Origin: Halobacteriales archaeon SW_9_67_25
GTDB taxonomy: Archaea; Halobacteriota; Halobacteria; Halobacteriales; Haloarculaceae
Assembly: GCA_003022745.1 (NCBI GenBank)
Contig: PXSU01000090.1
Coordinates: forward strand, 1-10,413
Direction: 5' to 3'
DNA length: 10,413 nt
Part shown: one piece after another, positions 1-6,029 of the stretch
How positions within the stretch are numbered: the first letter of the stretch is position 1
How the letters are laid out: every line of letters begins with the position of its first letter
Position numbers and translations under genes: made by a program
The notes under the pieces: generated by a model
The model's input: the letters and a program-made list of their open reading frames with translations, nothing else
Databases searched by the model: none
Told to the model about the DNA's origin: nothing

Positions 1-314
1 CCCGCCAGCGCACGATGGACAGCCCACTCGGCGAGGCCGGCGCTGGCACGGGCGGCCGCCCAGGTCGCCTCGCAGGCGACGGTATCGGCATCCCAGTTGC
101 CGCCGCCGGCCTCGCTGAAGGCCTCGACCTCCGTGACGTAGTCGGGGTCGTGGATCGCACCCAGGCGCTCGGGCGTCGCCGAGTCGGCCGCGACGTACTC
201 GACGCCGTACCGGTCGGCCAGCGCGCGCCGGATAGCACGGAGGCGGTCGGGGCTCTCCGGGTGCCGTGGGCCGGTTTGGTGCTCGAGACAGGCCTCGCGG
301 TAGCCGAACTTCAT
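1..314 (-). CDS. hdaI: Histone deacetylase superfamily protein, N-terminal part (runs off left edge)
   Basis: The first 104 residues are visible and the 3' end lies outside the window. The family (class I/II HDAC, AcuC, acetylpolyamine amidohydrolase) hydrolyses acetyl-lysine or related amides with a zinc ion. Support comes from the N-terminal signature: MKFGY at the start, H12, then GPRHPESPDRLR at residues 15-26, and an HDPDYV segment near 55-60. The catalytic His pair and zinc ligands would lie further on and cannot be checked. Its ATG (314-312) overlaps the TGA of the histone gene (313-311) as ATGA, so the two are probably co-transcribed and translationally coupled. No clear Shine-Dalgarno sequence precedes it. 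From memory, Haloferax volcanii has hdaI close to its histone gene, which fits. The substrate (histone, another protein or a small acetylated molecule) cannot be told from this fragment. Confidence 0.88.
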   Translation of the reverse strand, partial: MKFGYREACLEHQTGPRHPESPDRLRAIRRALADRYGVEYVAADSATPERLGAIHDPDYVTEVEAFSEAGGGNWDADTVACEATWAAARASAGLAEWAVHRALA

Positions 315-751
315 TCGAAGTACTGCTGGAGGTCGAAGTACGCCTCGACGTCCTCGGCCTTGACCGTCCGGCGGTCGGCGTGTCGGGCCAGCGCCGCGGC
401 CGCCGTGGCCACGTTGTCGGCGTACGATTCGAGGACCGTCGCCAGCGCAACGCGCGCGTCCATCGCGACCCGGTAGCGGTCGTCGATGTCCAGCCGGGCA
501 ATGCGGTCGACCGGTGCGATGGGCAACACGAGGGCGTCCTTGTCGGGGACCGACTCGACACCGAAATCCGACGCCATCAGCGTCTTCCGGCCGTCGTCCG
601 TCGCCCGGTCGGCGGCCTCGACGGCCAGGGCCGCTCCCCGGCGCTGGATGCGGCGGGCCAGTTCCTCGGCGGCCTCCGCGCTGACCCGCAGGTCCCCTGC
701 GTTGCGCCGGATGATGTCGTCGACCGGGGCGAACGGCAGCTCGACGCTCAT
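311..751 (-). CDS. hstA: Archaeal histone, fused doublet (two histone folds)
   Basis: This 146-residue DNA-binding protein has two tandem histone folds in one chain, the form known in Halobacteria. Fold 1 covers about residues 5-66 (APVDDIIRRNAG, then DGRKTLMASDF). Fold 2 covers about 77-142 (APVDRIARLDIDDRYRV, then ADRRTVKAEDVEAYFDL). Each repeat begins with APVD-I-R and ends with the basic R-T loop motif followed by an acidic helix, so an intramolecular dimer is expected. The start at 751 was chosen because a TATA-like box lies 24-30 bases upstream, fitting a leaderless transcript. The longer open frame upstream is an Arg-rich shadow of the RPA gene. The gene lies 44 bases after the RPA stop and overlaps the deacetylase-family gene. 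In haloarchaea this protein may act more as a transcription regulator than as a bulk packager; that is family knowledge, not visible here. Confidence 0.93.
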   Translation of the reverse strand: MSVELPFAPVDDIIRRNAGDLRVSAEAAEELARRIQRRGAALAVEAADRATDDGRKTLMASDFGVESVPDKDALVLPIAPVDRIARLDIDDRYRVAMDARVALATVLESYADNVATAAAALARHADRRTVKAEDVEAYFDLQQYFE

Positions 752-774
752 ACGCCACAACGGGGGTGTATCGG

Positions 775-781
775 TCTTAAG
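775..781 (-). promoter_or_regulatory. TATA-like promoter box of the histone gene
   Basis: On the minus strand the heptamer CTTAAGA occupies positions -24 to -30 from the histone ATG. This is where a haloarchaeal TATA box sits for a leaderless mRNA. It suggests the histone and deacetylase-family pair can be transcribed independently of the RPA gene, which ends only 44 bases before the histone start. Confidence 0.5.
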
Positions 782-795
782 GGTTTCCGATGCTG

Positions 796-2259
796 TCAGA
801 GGACGTCCTCGGCGTCCACGCGCCCGTCGACCAGCGACCCGCGGACGGTCACCTCCTCGCCGAGTTGCAGGCGCTCGTCGGTCTCGACGCTGACGGTCTC
901 GGTGCCGTCGTCCAGCACGACGGGTTCGCCGGTCTGGACGACAGTCCCCGTGAACTCGACGCGCTCGACCTGACCCGTACCACCGGCGTCGCCGGTCCCG
1001 CTCCCGGCCTCGCCTGCGGTCGGCCCGTCGCCGCCGAAAGCATCGAGACCGACCCCCGCGTCGGCGGCCGCCGCGTCCGTTCCAGCGCCCCCGTCTCCGT
1101 CCGCACCGGTGACCTCCGGCGATGTCGTGGACCCGGCCGCCTCGACGGGGTCGGCGGCGTCCTCGAGGACGACGACCGTCGAGCGCCAGTTGGCTGACGC
1201 CTCGCGGTCGTCCTGCCAGCCGTCCTCGATCTCGACATCGGCCGCGAGCACCTCGTCGCCCGGCGCGAGGTCGGTGTCGGCCTGGTCGCCCCACAGCGCT
1301 ACGCGGATATCGCCGGTGTCGTCCTGGATGCGGACGTTGCGAACATGGCCCTGGCTGCCGTCGTCGCGGTCGAAGGTGCGCTTGGGGTCCGTCGAGCGCA
1401 CCACGCCCGCGATGTCCACGCGCTGGCCGATCTCGACGTCGTCGACGGGCGTCGTCTCGGGGTCGTACTCGACGGGGTCGTCGACCTCCTCGAGTGCCCC
1501 CCGCTCGCCGACGTGGAGTTCGAGGTCGCCGTCGCGCTCGCGGACGTACCCGTCGACAGCCTCGACGGCCGTCCCGGCCTCGATCTCCGCGGCACGGTCT
1601 GCCATCCCGTCCCAGAGCGTCACCCGGACGCGGCCGGTCTCGTCGCCCACCGTGAGGTTCGCGACGCGTCCCTCGCTGCCGTCGTCGCGGTCGAAGGTCC
1701 GCACCGAGTCCGTGTCCAGCACCAGCCCCCGGAGCGTGACGTCTTCCTGGCCCAGCGACAGCGAGTCAACCGTGGTCGCGCCGTCGAGGTCGACATCGAT
1801 CTCGGCGTCCTCGTCGGGTTCGGCGTGGTCGACACTCACCTCCAGACCCTTGTACCCCTCCTTCGGACGCCCCTTCACGCGCAGAACGTCCCCGGGTTCC
1901 AGGCCGCCGTCGGCGATGGTCTCGGCCTGTTCGTCCCAGAAGGCCAGCCGGACCGTGGCCGTCTCGTCGGCGGCCTCGACGTTGATCACGCGGCCGTCCT
2001 CGCCCTCGTCGCGCTCGAAGGTGCGAACCTCGCCAACCGAGAGCACCTTCGCGAGGAACTTCACCTCGTCCATCCCCGGTTCGATGTCCGCCACTGTCCC
2101 GACCTCGTGGTCGTCGAGTTCGTGAGCGATGAGCATCGCCGCCGTCTCCTCGTCCGCGAGCCCACCCATCTGTTCGACCTTCTGCTCGACCGCCTCACGG
2201 AACTCCTCCTCGGGGACGTCCACCTCGAGGTCCGCGTAGATGTCCTCAATCGCTCCCAT
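796..2259 (-). CDS. rpaC: Single-stranded DNA-binding protein, RPA family, three OB folds (RpaC-like)
   Basis: The protein of 487 residues binds ssDNA in replication and repair. Three repeated OB folds are visible, at about residues 64-146, 172-256 and 276-368. Each carries the same core: RTF-(E/D)RD-G near the start, then an acidic turn and a strand ending in LWD, FWD or LWG. A Gly/Ala/Asp-rich linker (about 375-430) and a small C-terminal beta domain (about 431-487) follow. No CxxC zinc motif was seen, unlike RpaA/RpaB-type proteins, so an RpaC-type protein is the best fit. The helical N-terminus (AIEDIYADL...DEETAAMLIAHEL) is typical of haloarchaeal members. Two starts are possible: ATG at 2271 (491 residues) and ATG at 2259. 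I prefer 2259 because the TATA-like box is then at -28 to -34, while for 2271 it would be too close. The gene precedes the histone gene on the same strand. Confidence 0.92.
   Translation of the reverse strand: MGAIEDIYADLEVDVPEEEFREAVEQKVEQMGGLADEETAAMLIAHELDDHEVGTVADIEPGMDEVKFLAKVLSVGEVRTFERDEGEDGRVINVEAADETATVRLAFWDEQAETIADGGLEPGDVLRVKGRPKEGYKGLEVSVDHAEPDEDAEIDVDLDGATTVDSLSLGQEDVTLRGLVLDTDSVRTFDRDDGSEGRVANLTVGDETGRVRVTLWDGMADRAAEIEAGTAVEAVDGYVRERDGDLELHVGERGALEEVDDPVEYDPETTPVDDVEIGQRVDIAGVVRSTDPKRTFDRDDGSQGHVRNVRIQDDTGDIRVALWGDQADTDLAPGDEVLAADVEIEDGWQDDREASANWRSTVVVLEDAADPVEAAGSTTSPEVTGADGDGGAGTDAAAADAGVGLDAFGGDGPTAGEAGSGTGDAGGTGQVERVEFTGTVVQTGEPVVLDDGTETVSVETDERLQLGEEVTVRGSLVDGRVDAEDVL
1354..1698 (-). 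repeat. rpaC: Paired 24-nt direct repeat inside the RPA gene (OB2 and OB3)
   Basis: An identical 24-base stretch occurs at 1354-1377 and 1675-1698. It encodes the TFDRDDGS core of OB folds 3 and 2. The first OB fold has a diverged version (TFERDEGED). The repeat reflects domain duplication with identical codons. It is a possible site for recombination that would remove exactly one OB fold, since the spacing of 321 bases is a multiple of three. Confidence 0.8.
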
Positions 2260-2286
2260 CACTTCTGACATGCAGGGAAGGTATCC

Positions 2287-2293
2287 GTTTAAG
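2287..2293 (-). promoter_or_regulatory. TATA-like promoter box of the RPA gene
   Basis: CTTAAAC on the minus strand lies at -28 to -34 from the ATG at 2259, but at only -16 to -22 from the ATG at 2271. The spacing favours a leaderless transcript starting at or near 2259. The stretch between this box and the lipoprotein remnant (about 2294-2411) holds nothing else I can support. Confidence 0.45.
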
Positions 2294-2411
2294 CGTTGCC
2301 GTTGGCCAACCATCCCGCTTCCGTCCGCCGGTTCCACGGGAGCGGACGCAGCTACCGGACCGCTCGCCGTTCGGGCTGTCTGCCATCTGTAAGGGGTGTG
2401 GCCGGGCCATC

Positions 2412-2739
2412 CTACAAAAACCTCCCGTCGCGACCGTCCCGGGGAGCGCGCCCGGGACCGTCACGCGGACGCGGTAGTCGATTTCGACAATGGCCTCCGT
2501 ACAGACGTCACCGGCATCCTCGCGGTCGGTCGTCGCGACGGCAATCGACAGCGTGTCGGTCCCGGCATCGTACTCTGCGGCATCGAGGGTGGCCGTCTTG
2601 CAGCCGTCGGAGAGGGCGTCGGGGAGGGTGTCGGCGTACCGGGTGTCTCGCCACCACCGGAACCGCCGTCGCCGGCACAGCCAGCCAGCACGGGGGAAAA
2701 GAGTGCGACAGCCGTCCCGGGGAGAGTTCGTCGGTGCAC
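2412..2739 (-). pseudogene. Decayed haloarchaeal lipoprotein gene (frameshifted)
   Basis: A GTG at 2739 opens MHRRTLPGTAVALFSPVLAGC: a short basic N-terminus, a hydrophobic core and a lipobox (LAGC), followed by a Gly-rich stretch and a Thr/Pro/Ser spacer (TPGTPTPSPTPSPT). This is the usual layout of a secreted, lipid-anchored haloarchaeal protein. The rest of the likely protein is in another frame from about 2638: SDGCKTATLDAAEYD, then CTEAIVEIDYRVRV and PGALPGTV. The frame change falls in the Thr/Pro-coding tract. Near the 3' end the frame seems to slip again (RDGRFL then TAG at 2414-2412). The frame-1 reading continues only to a stop at 2461. I infer a pseudogene with a frameshift and probably a missing internal segment, because the mature domain is short. 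Function unknown. Sequencing error in the GC-rich repeat is the main alternative. Confidence 0.6.
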
Positions 2740-2775
2740 GGTGTCCGTAGAAGGGGACCCAGGAAACCCCTTCTG

Positions 2776-2885
2776 ATAGGGTCGTGCGTAACCATTTTCG
2801 ACAGCGTACCAGATATCCGAGCCTGCGGGAGCCAAAGCGAGGCGGTTCTGATGACCCGGCGGTAAAGAATTACGCACGACCCTAT
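2776..2885. repeat. 110-bp element bounded by perfect 16-bp inverted repeats (possible MITE)
   Basis: ATAGGGTCGTGCGTAA at 2776-2791 is matched exactly by its reverse complement at 2870-2885. The 78 bases between encode nothing convincing. The outermost bases include TA on each side (TA-GGG...CCC-TA), which would fit an element that duplicates a TA target, as IS630/Tc1-type elements do. No longer target duplication was seen. The element lies between the start of the decayed lipoprotein gene and the stop codon of the DUF7504 gene, only 3 bases after that stop. It could be a non-autonomous transposable element. Alternatively it could be a long-range stem in the 3' untranslated region of the DUF7504 mRNA. 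The repeat itself is certain; the mobile nature is inferred. Confidence 0.6.
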
Positions 2886-2888
2886 GAG

Positions 2889-3485
2889 TCACCGCTCGAC
2901 GGACCAGTCGCCGTCCTCGTCGACCGCGAGAACGGCGTCGAACAGGCCCTCGACGGTTGCCATCGTCTGTCGGTCGTGGGCGTCGGGGTCGACGTGGTAG
3001 TGGCCGACCGTGCCGGCGCTCTCGACGCGGCCGGTGAGCACGTGCAGGAAGCGAAACGCCTGCTGGAGGTTGGTGTGGTCGAGCAACGCAGTGAGGCTGT
3101 CGAAACAGACGGCAGTGGTGGCCCCGCCCGGGCCGTTCAGCGCCGAGAGGAGGTCGCTCAGTTCGATCCCGACACCCGAGAGGTCCGCGGGGTTCGCGAC
3201 GGAGTGAGTCATCCACGCCGACTCGTCGACGCTGGCGTGGTCGCCGACAGCGACGATACTCCCGCGTGCTGGCGGGCCTCCGGCCCGGGCTGACCAGCGC
3301 GCGACGAACTCCGCTGGCGAAGTCTCGTAAACGACGGCGAGGACATTCGTCTCCCCGGGCGTCGATCCGGCGAGCAGGTCGATACATGCGTCTTCGACCC
3401 GCGACTCCGTGGACGGACCCAGGAGCAGGACGTTCGAGGCGTCGCCGACGGTCCCGTCACCCTCTGGGTCACGCTGCCCGGCCAT
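2889..3485 (-). CDS. DUF7504 family protein (RecA/KaiC-like fold, haloarchaeal)
   Basis: This 198-residue cytoplasmic protein belongs to a haloarchaeal family of unknown function. It looks like a degenerate RecA/KaiC-type domain. It opens with a strand and loop SNVLLLGPSTES (residues about 17-28) where a P-loop would be, but with no GKT/S. A Walker-B-like strand TAVCFDSLTALL follows (about 124-135), then the family signature FRFLHVLTGRVESAGTVGHY (about 144-163) and HVDPDAHD. Without a proper P-loop, ATP hydrolysis is doubtful. I chose ATG 3485 rather than the longer open frame from 3596, because a TATA-like box sits 24-31 bases upstream of it and the extra residues lack family character. It is a single gene with no operon partner, transcribed toward the inverted-repeat element. 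Regulatory or signalling roles have been suggested for relatives; nothing here proves one. Confidence 0.82.
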   Translation of the reverse strand: MAGQRDPEGDGTVGDASNVLLLGPSTESRVEDACIDLLAGSTPGETNVLAVVYETSPAEFVARWSARAGGPPARGSIVAVGDHASVDESAWMTHSVANPADLSGVGIELSDLLSALNGPGGATTAVCFDSLTALLDHTNLQQAFRFLHVLTGRVESAGTVGHYHVDPDAHDRQTMATVEGLFDAVLAVDEDGDWSVER

Positions 3486-3508
3486 GTGGTACCGTTCGGA
3501 GCGACCGT

Positions 3509-3516
3509 GATAAGTA
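3509..3516 (-). promoter_or_regulatory. TATA-like promoter box of the DUF7504 gene
   Basis: TACTTATC on the minus strand lies at -24 to -31 from the ATG at 3485, in an AT-rich patch (about 3509-3526) that stands out from its GC-rich surroundings. It supports the start at 3485 and leaderless transcription. The remaining bases up to the tRNA (about 3527-3620) hold no gene I can support. Confidence 0.55.
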
Positions 3517-3620
3517 TTGATAGTGACTGCCAGCCTGGCCACGTCGGGCGCCGGCTGCCGGCCGCTGGATACGGGACCGGCCCCGACCCAGGCCACGACC
3601 CCGGAATCGAAATCCCTTTC

Positions 3621-3640
3621 ACCGGTAGCCTGCTACCGGT
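3621..3640. repeat. 20-bp palindrome (9-bp arms) just upstream of tRNA-Arg
   Basis: ACCGGTAGC-CT-GCTACCGGT is a perfect inverted repeat with a 2-base centre, ending 8 bases before the tRNA 5' end. Such a short spacer suits a dimeric-protein operator better than an RNA hairpin. Its position (-28 to -9 from the mature tRNA) is where the promoter and initiation site of the tRNA should be. No good TATA box was seen in the same place. The role is unknown. Confidence 0.65.
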
Positions 3641-3648
3641 AGGTGCGT

Positions 3649-3721
3649 GTCCGGATAGGGTAGTGGACTATCCTCTTGGCTTGCGGAGCCAGGGACCGGA
3701 GTTCAAATCTCCGTTCGGACG
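3649..3721 (+). tRNA. tRNA-Arg (anticodon GCG)
   Basis: The 73-nt sequence folds as a tRNA. The acceptor stem is GTCCGGA/TTCGGAC with one G-T wobble, then T8 A9. The D arm has GGGT at 10-13 and the loop GG. The anticodon stem is TTGGC/GCCAG with loop TTGCGGA, so the anticodon GCG lies at 3683-3685 and reads arginine codons CGC and CGU. The T arm is CGGAG-TTCAAAT-CTCCG. The discriminator is G at 3721 and CCA is not encoded. No intron is present. It stands alone, with a palindrome just before it and an MscS fragment starting within about 70 bases after it. Confidence 0.95.
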
Positions 3722-3788
3722 TTCATCCTGCGAATTCCGCGGCGAGTTCCGCTTCTCGTGGGCTCGCGACCGTGAGCAGACCCGGCAA

Positions 3789-4055
3789 AACCTGACGGCG
3801 GCGAGGTTCATCGGCCTGGGTGTCGCGTTCGCCCTCAACGAGATGATCGCGGATACGGTCGCGGGTATCTACCTCCTGCGTGACCCCGATTTCAACGCCG
3901 GCGACAGGGTGCAGACGGCGTCGGTGTCCGGAACAATCCGCCGGGTCGACTTGCGGAAAACGCGGATCGAAGGTGAGGACGATGATTTGGTCGTGCTCGC
4001 GAACAGCGACGTCGAGAAGAAATGGACTCAGCGGGCCGACACCGAGGGTGACTAG
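3789..4055 (+). pseudogene. MscS-type mechanosensitive channel gene, 3' fragment
   Basis: About 88 codons remain, ending in TAG at 4053-4055. The fragment covers the last part of the pore helix (FIGLGVAFALNEMIADTVAG) and the beginning of the cytoplasmic beta domain (YLLRDPDFNAGDRV, then a GTIRRVDLRKTRI strand and VVLANSDVEKKW). This order, a Gly/Ala-rich helix followed by a small beta barrel and a PN/AN-S-type loop, matches the MscS family. The N-terminal membrane segments are absent. The open frame continues upstream through the tRNA, so no credible start codon exists and the product would not form a channel. I infer a truncated remnant whose 5' part was lost when sequence next to the tRNA was rearranged. 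The exact left boundary is uncertain by about 50 bases. Confidence 0.6.
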
Positions 4056-4160
4056 CCACCGGGCCGAACCGATACTTCGGCACAGCTACCACCGCTCTCG
4101 TCTCACCGGATTGTCCGACACAGGTGGGCAGAACAGTCGTCCTCGAATCATCCAAACCAA

Positions 4161-4166
4161 TAATTA
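4161..4166 (+). promoter_or_regulatory. TATA-like promoter box of the hydantoinase-family gene
   Basis: TAATTA is at -31 to -26 from the ATG at 4192, the standard spacing for a leaderless haloarchaeal mRNA. The bases between the MscS fragment and this box (4056-4160) hold nothing I can support. Confidence 0.55.
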
Positions 4167-4191
4167 CCAGGCACTCGTTTGGTGAACCGTC

Positions 4192-5562
4192 ATGGTAGAC
4201 ACCCTCATTCATGGCGGCGAGGTCGTGACAGCGCAGGGCCGGAGCCACGCTGACGTCGCGATCACCGACGGGACGGTCGACAGCGTGGGCCGGGACCTGA
4301 GCGGCGTCGACGCCGACGAACGGATCGACGCGTCCGGGCGACTGGTGCTGCCGGGCGTGGTCGACCCACACGTCCACGTCGAGTGGCCAGACTGGGGCTA
4401 CGAGTCCGGCGCCAGACACGGGGGGCGTGCCGCCGCCGCTGGCGGCGTCACCACGGCCATCAACTTCATCGTCGGGCCGCCGGGCGAGCTCCGGCGCGAG
4501 TACGAGGCGTTCCGCGAGGCGATGGAGACCCACTTTCTGAGTGACTTCTCGTTTCACATCGGCATCTTCACCATGAACCAGGTCCGGCAGGCACCCGACT
4601 TTGCGACCGAGGAGGGCATCACCTCGTTCAAACTGTTCTTGCCCTACCGCGGCGAGGAAGTGGTCGAACCGCTCGTGGGCATCGACGACGGCATCGTCTA
4701 CAAACTCTTGGAGGAGGTTGCCGCCATCGACGAGGAGTACGGAGCGCGGGTGCTGGTCCACCCCGAGAACGTCGAACCCGCGTTCAAGATCAAAGACGAA
4801 CTGCGCGGGGCCGACCGGGAGGCGGAAAGCGCCGCCATCTGGGCGGAGGCCCGCCCCGACTTCCTCGAGGTGGACGCGATAAACCGACTGATGCTGTTCG
4901 CCGACGAGACGGGCTGTCCGACTCACTTCGTCCATATGAGTTCCGAGAAGGGCATCCGGACCTTCCAGCGCAACCAGCATCACACCGACGCGGAGGTAAC
5001 CGCGGAGATACAGGTCCAGCACCTCACTGAGGACGCCCGCGACCACGGGATACTCGGGAAGATGAACCCACCGCTCCGGACGAGCGCCGAACACGACGCG
5101 CTCTGGGACGGGATCCGCGAGGGCGACCTCCTGTTCGTCAACGCGGACCACGCTCCCTGTGCCAGCGAGCACAAGCCGAACATCTGGGAGGCCACTCCCG
5201 GTCTTCCGGGACTCCAGACGTGGTTCCCGCTGTACCTGACCACGGTGCTGGACGAGGAACACATTTCGCTGCCGAAACTCGTCGAGACGACGTCATACAA
5301 CGCGGCCGCCCACTACGGGCTGACGCCGCGGAAGGGCGGGCTCTGGACGGGCGCCGACGCGGACGTCGTCGTCGTCGACCCGGAGGAACGCAGGACGGTA
5401 CGGGCGGCGGAGACACACGACCAGTCGGATTTCAACCCGTGGGAGGGCCAGGACCTCGTCTTCCCGGAGCTGACCATGGCGCGTGGCGATGTCATCTACC
5501 GGGACGGCACCGTCACCGGCGAGGAGGGACGCGCGGAATTTCTCGCCCGGCCCGACCCCTGA
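4192..5562 (+). CDS. Cyclic amidohydrolase (hydantoinase / dihydropyrimidinase / dihydroorotase family)
   Basis: This 456-residue cytoplasmic metal-dependent enzyme would open a cyclic amide ring (hydantoin, dihydropyrimidine, allantoin or dihydroorotate). All expected active-site residues are visible. HVH gives the first metal ligands (H60, H62), K147 in SFKLFLPY is the lysine that becomes carboxylated to bridge the metals, and H190 (LVHPEN), H248 (HFVHMSS) and D319 (NADHAPC) follow. An N-terminal beta segment (DTLIHGGEVV) and a C-terminal ADVVVVDP strand complete the composite barrel typical of the family. Length is normal and I see no lesion. The next genes on the opposite strand are remnants of an N-carbamoyl-amino-acid hydrolase and an asparaginase, which points to hydantoin or pyrimidine catabolism rather than pyrimidine synthesis. 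The exact substrate cannot be told. ATG 4192 is supported by the promoter box at -26 to -31. Confidence 0.9.
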   Translation: MVDTLIHGGEVVTAQGRSHADVAITDGTVDSVGRDLSGVDADERIDASGRLVLPGVVDPHVHVEWPDWGYESGARHGGRAAAAGGVTTAINFIVGPPGELRREYEAFREAMETHFLSDFSFHIGIFTMNQVRQAPDFATEEGITSFKLFLPYRGEEVVEPLVGIDDGIVYKLLEEVAAIDEEYGARVLVHPENVEPAFKIKDELRGADREAESAAIWAEARPDFLEVDAINRLMLFADETGCPTHFVHMSSEKGIRTFQRNQHHTDAEVTAEIQVQHLTEDARDHGILGKMNPPLRTSAEHDALWDGIREGDLLFVNADHAPCASEHKPNIWEATPGLPGLQTWFPLYLTTVLDEEHISLPKLVETTSYNAAAHYGLTPRKGGLWTGADADVVVVDPEERRTVRAAETHDQSDFNPWEGQDLVFPELTMARGDVIYRDGTVTGEEGRAEFLARPDP

Positions 5563-5568
5563 CCGAGA

Positions 5569-6029
5569 GACCGGATTGGTCGCGCCCGCGTGACACCGGG
5601 AGGTCACCACCACCGGGACGCCGTCCGCGATGGCCTCACCCACGGCCTCACCCAGCGGCCCGGTGGTGTTGCCCAGCCCGGTCCCCTCGAGGACGATGCC
5701 GTCGGCCCCGTCGGCGAGTGCCCGGCGGACCGGCCCGCCCCCGACACCGGCCGCGCTTTTTACCATTCGGACCTCGGCGTCCGGGACGCCACCTGGCAGC
5801 GTGGGCGTGTCCGTTCCCGGTGGCCGGTGGAACCGGAAGCCGCTCCGCGTGGCCGAGGCGACTGGGCCCGCGTCGGGGGAGACGAACGTGCCCAGCCTGC
5901 TGGTGTGGGCTTTCGTCACCTCTCGTGCGGCGTGGAGCGTCTCGTCGAAGGCGAGATGGTGTCGGTGCCGTGCGTGACGACGACACCGTCGGCGTCGGCC
6001 TCGCCGGCCACAGAATTAGCACTTGTGAC
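5569..6029 (-). pseudogene. ansA: L-asparaginase (AnsA-type) gene remnant with internal deletion
   Basis: Two pieces of an asparaginase that converts Asn to Asp and ammonia are recognisable. The upstream piece, in the frame covering about 5958-6029, ends in the catalytic segment ADGVVVTHGTDT. The downstream piece, in another frame from about 5955, reads LAFDETLHAAREVTKAHTSR, then PDAGPVA, FHRPPGTDTPTLPGG, LADGADGIVLEGTGLGN and PVVVTSRCHAGATNPV. In the family these are separated by a stretch that includes the TGAQR region; here it is missing at about 5953-5958 and the frame changes. The N-terminal part with the first catalytic Thr (TGGTI) is absent, and so are the final tens of residues after CHAGATNPV. 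The remnant ends 7 bases before the stop of the convergent hydantoinase-family gene. The product cannot be functional. Confidence 0.8.

Noticed and set aside
1109..2268. Plus-strand open frames opposite the RPA gene
   Set aside because: Ser/Arg-rich or Val/Leu-rich shadows produced by repetitive Asp/Glu codons on the other strand.
2751..2772. Short inverted repeat AAGGGG...CCCCTT between the lipoprotein start and the inverted-repeat element
   Set aside because: Only 6-bp arms with a 10-base gap in GC-rich sequence. It is too weak to call an operator or terminator.
3653..3673. GGATAG...CTATCC inverted repeat inside the tRNA
   Set aside because: It competes with the acceptor and D stems and is a by-product of the tRNA sequence, not a separate feature.
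3892..5262. Long minus-strand open frame of 456 codons opposite the hydantoinase-family gene
   Set aside because: It is a high-GC shadow. It shows no family motifs, while the plus-strand frame has every catalytic residue of the amidohydrolase family.
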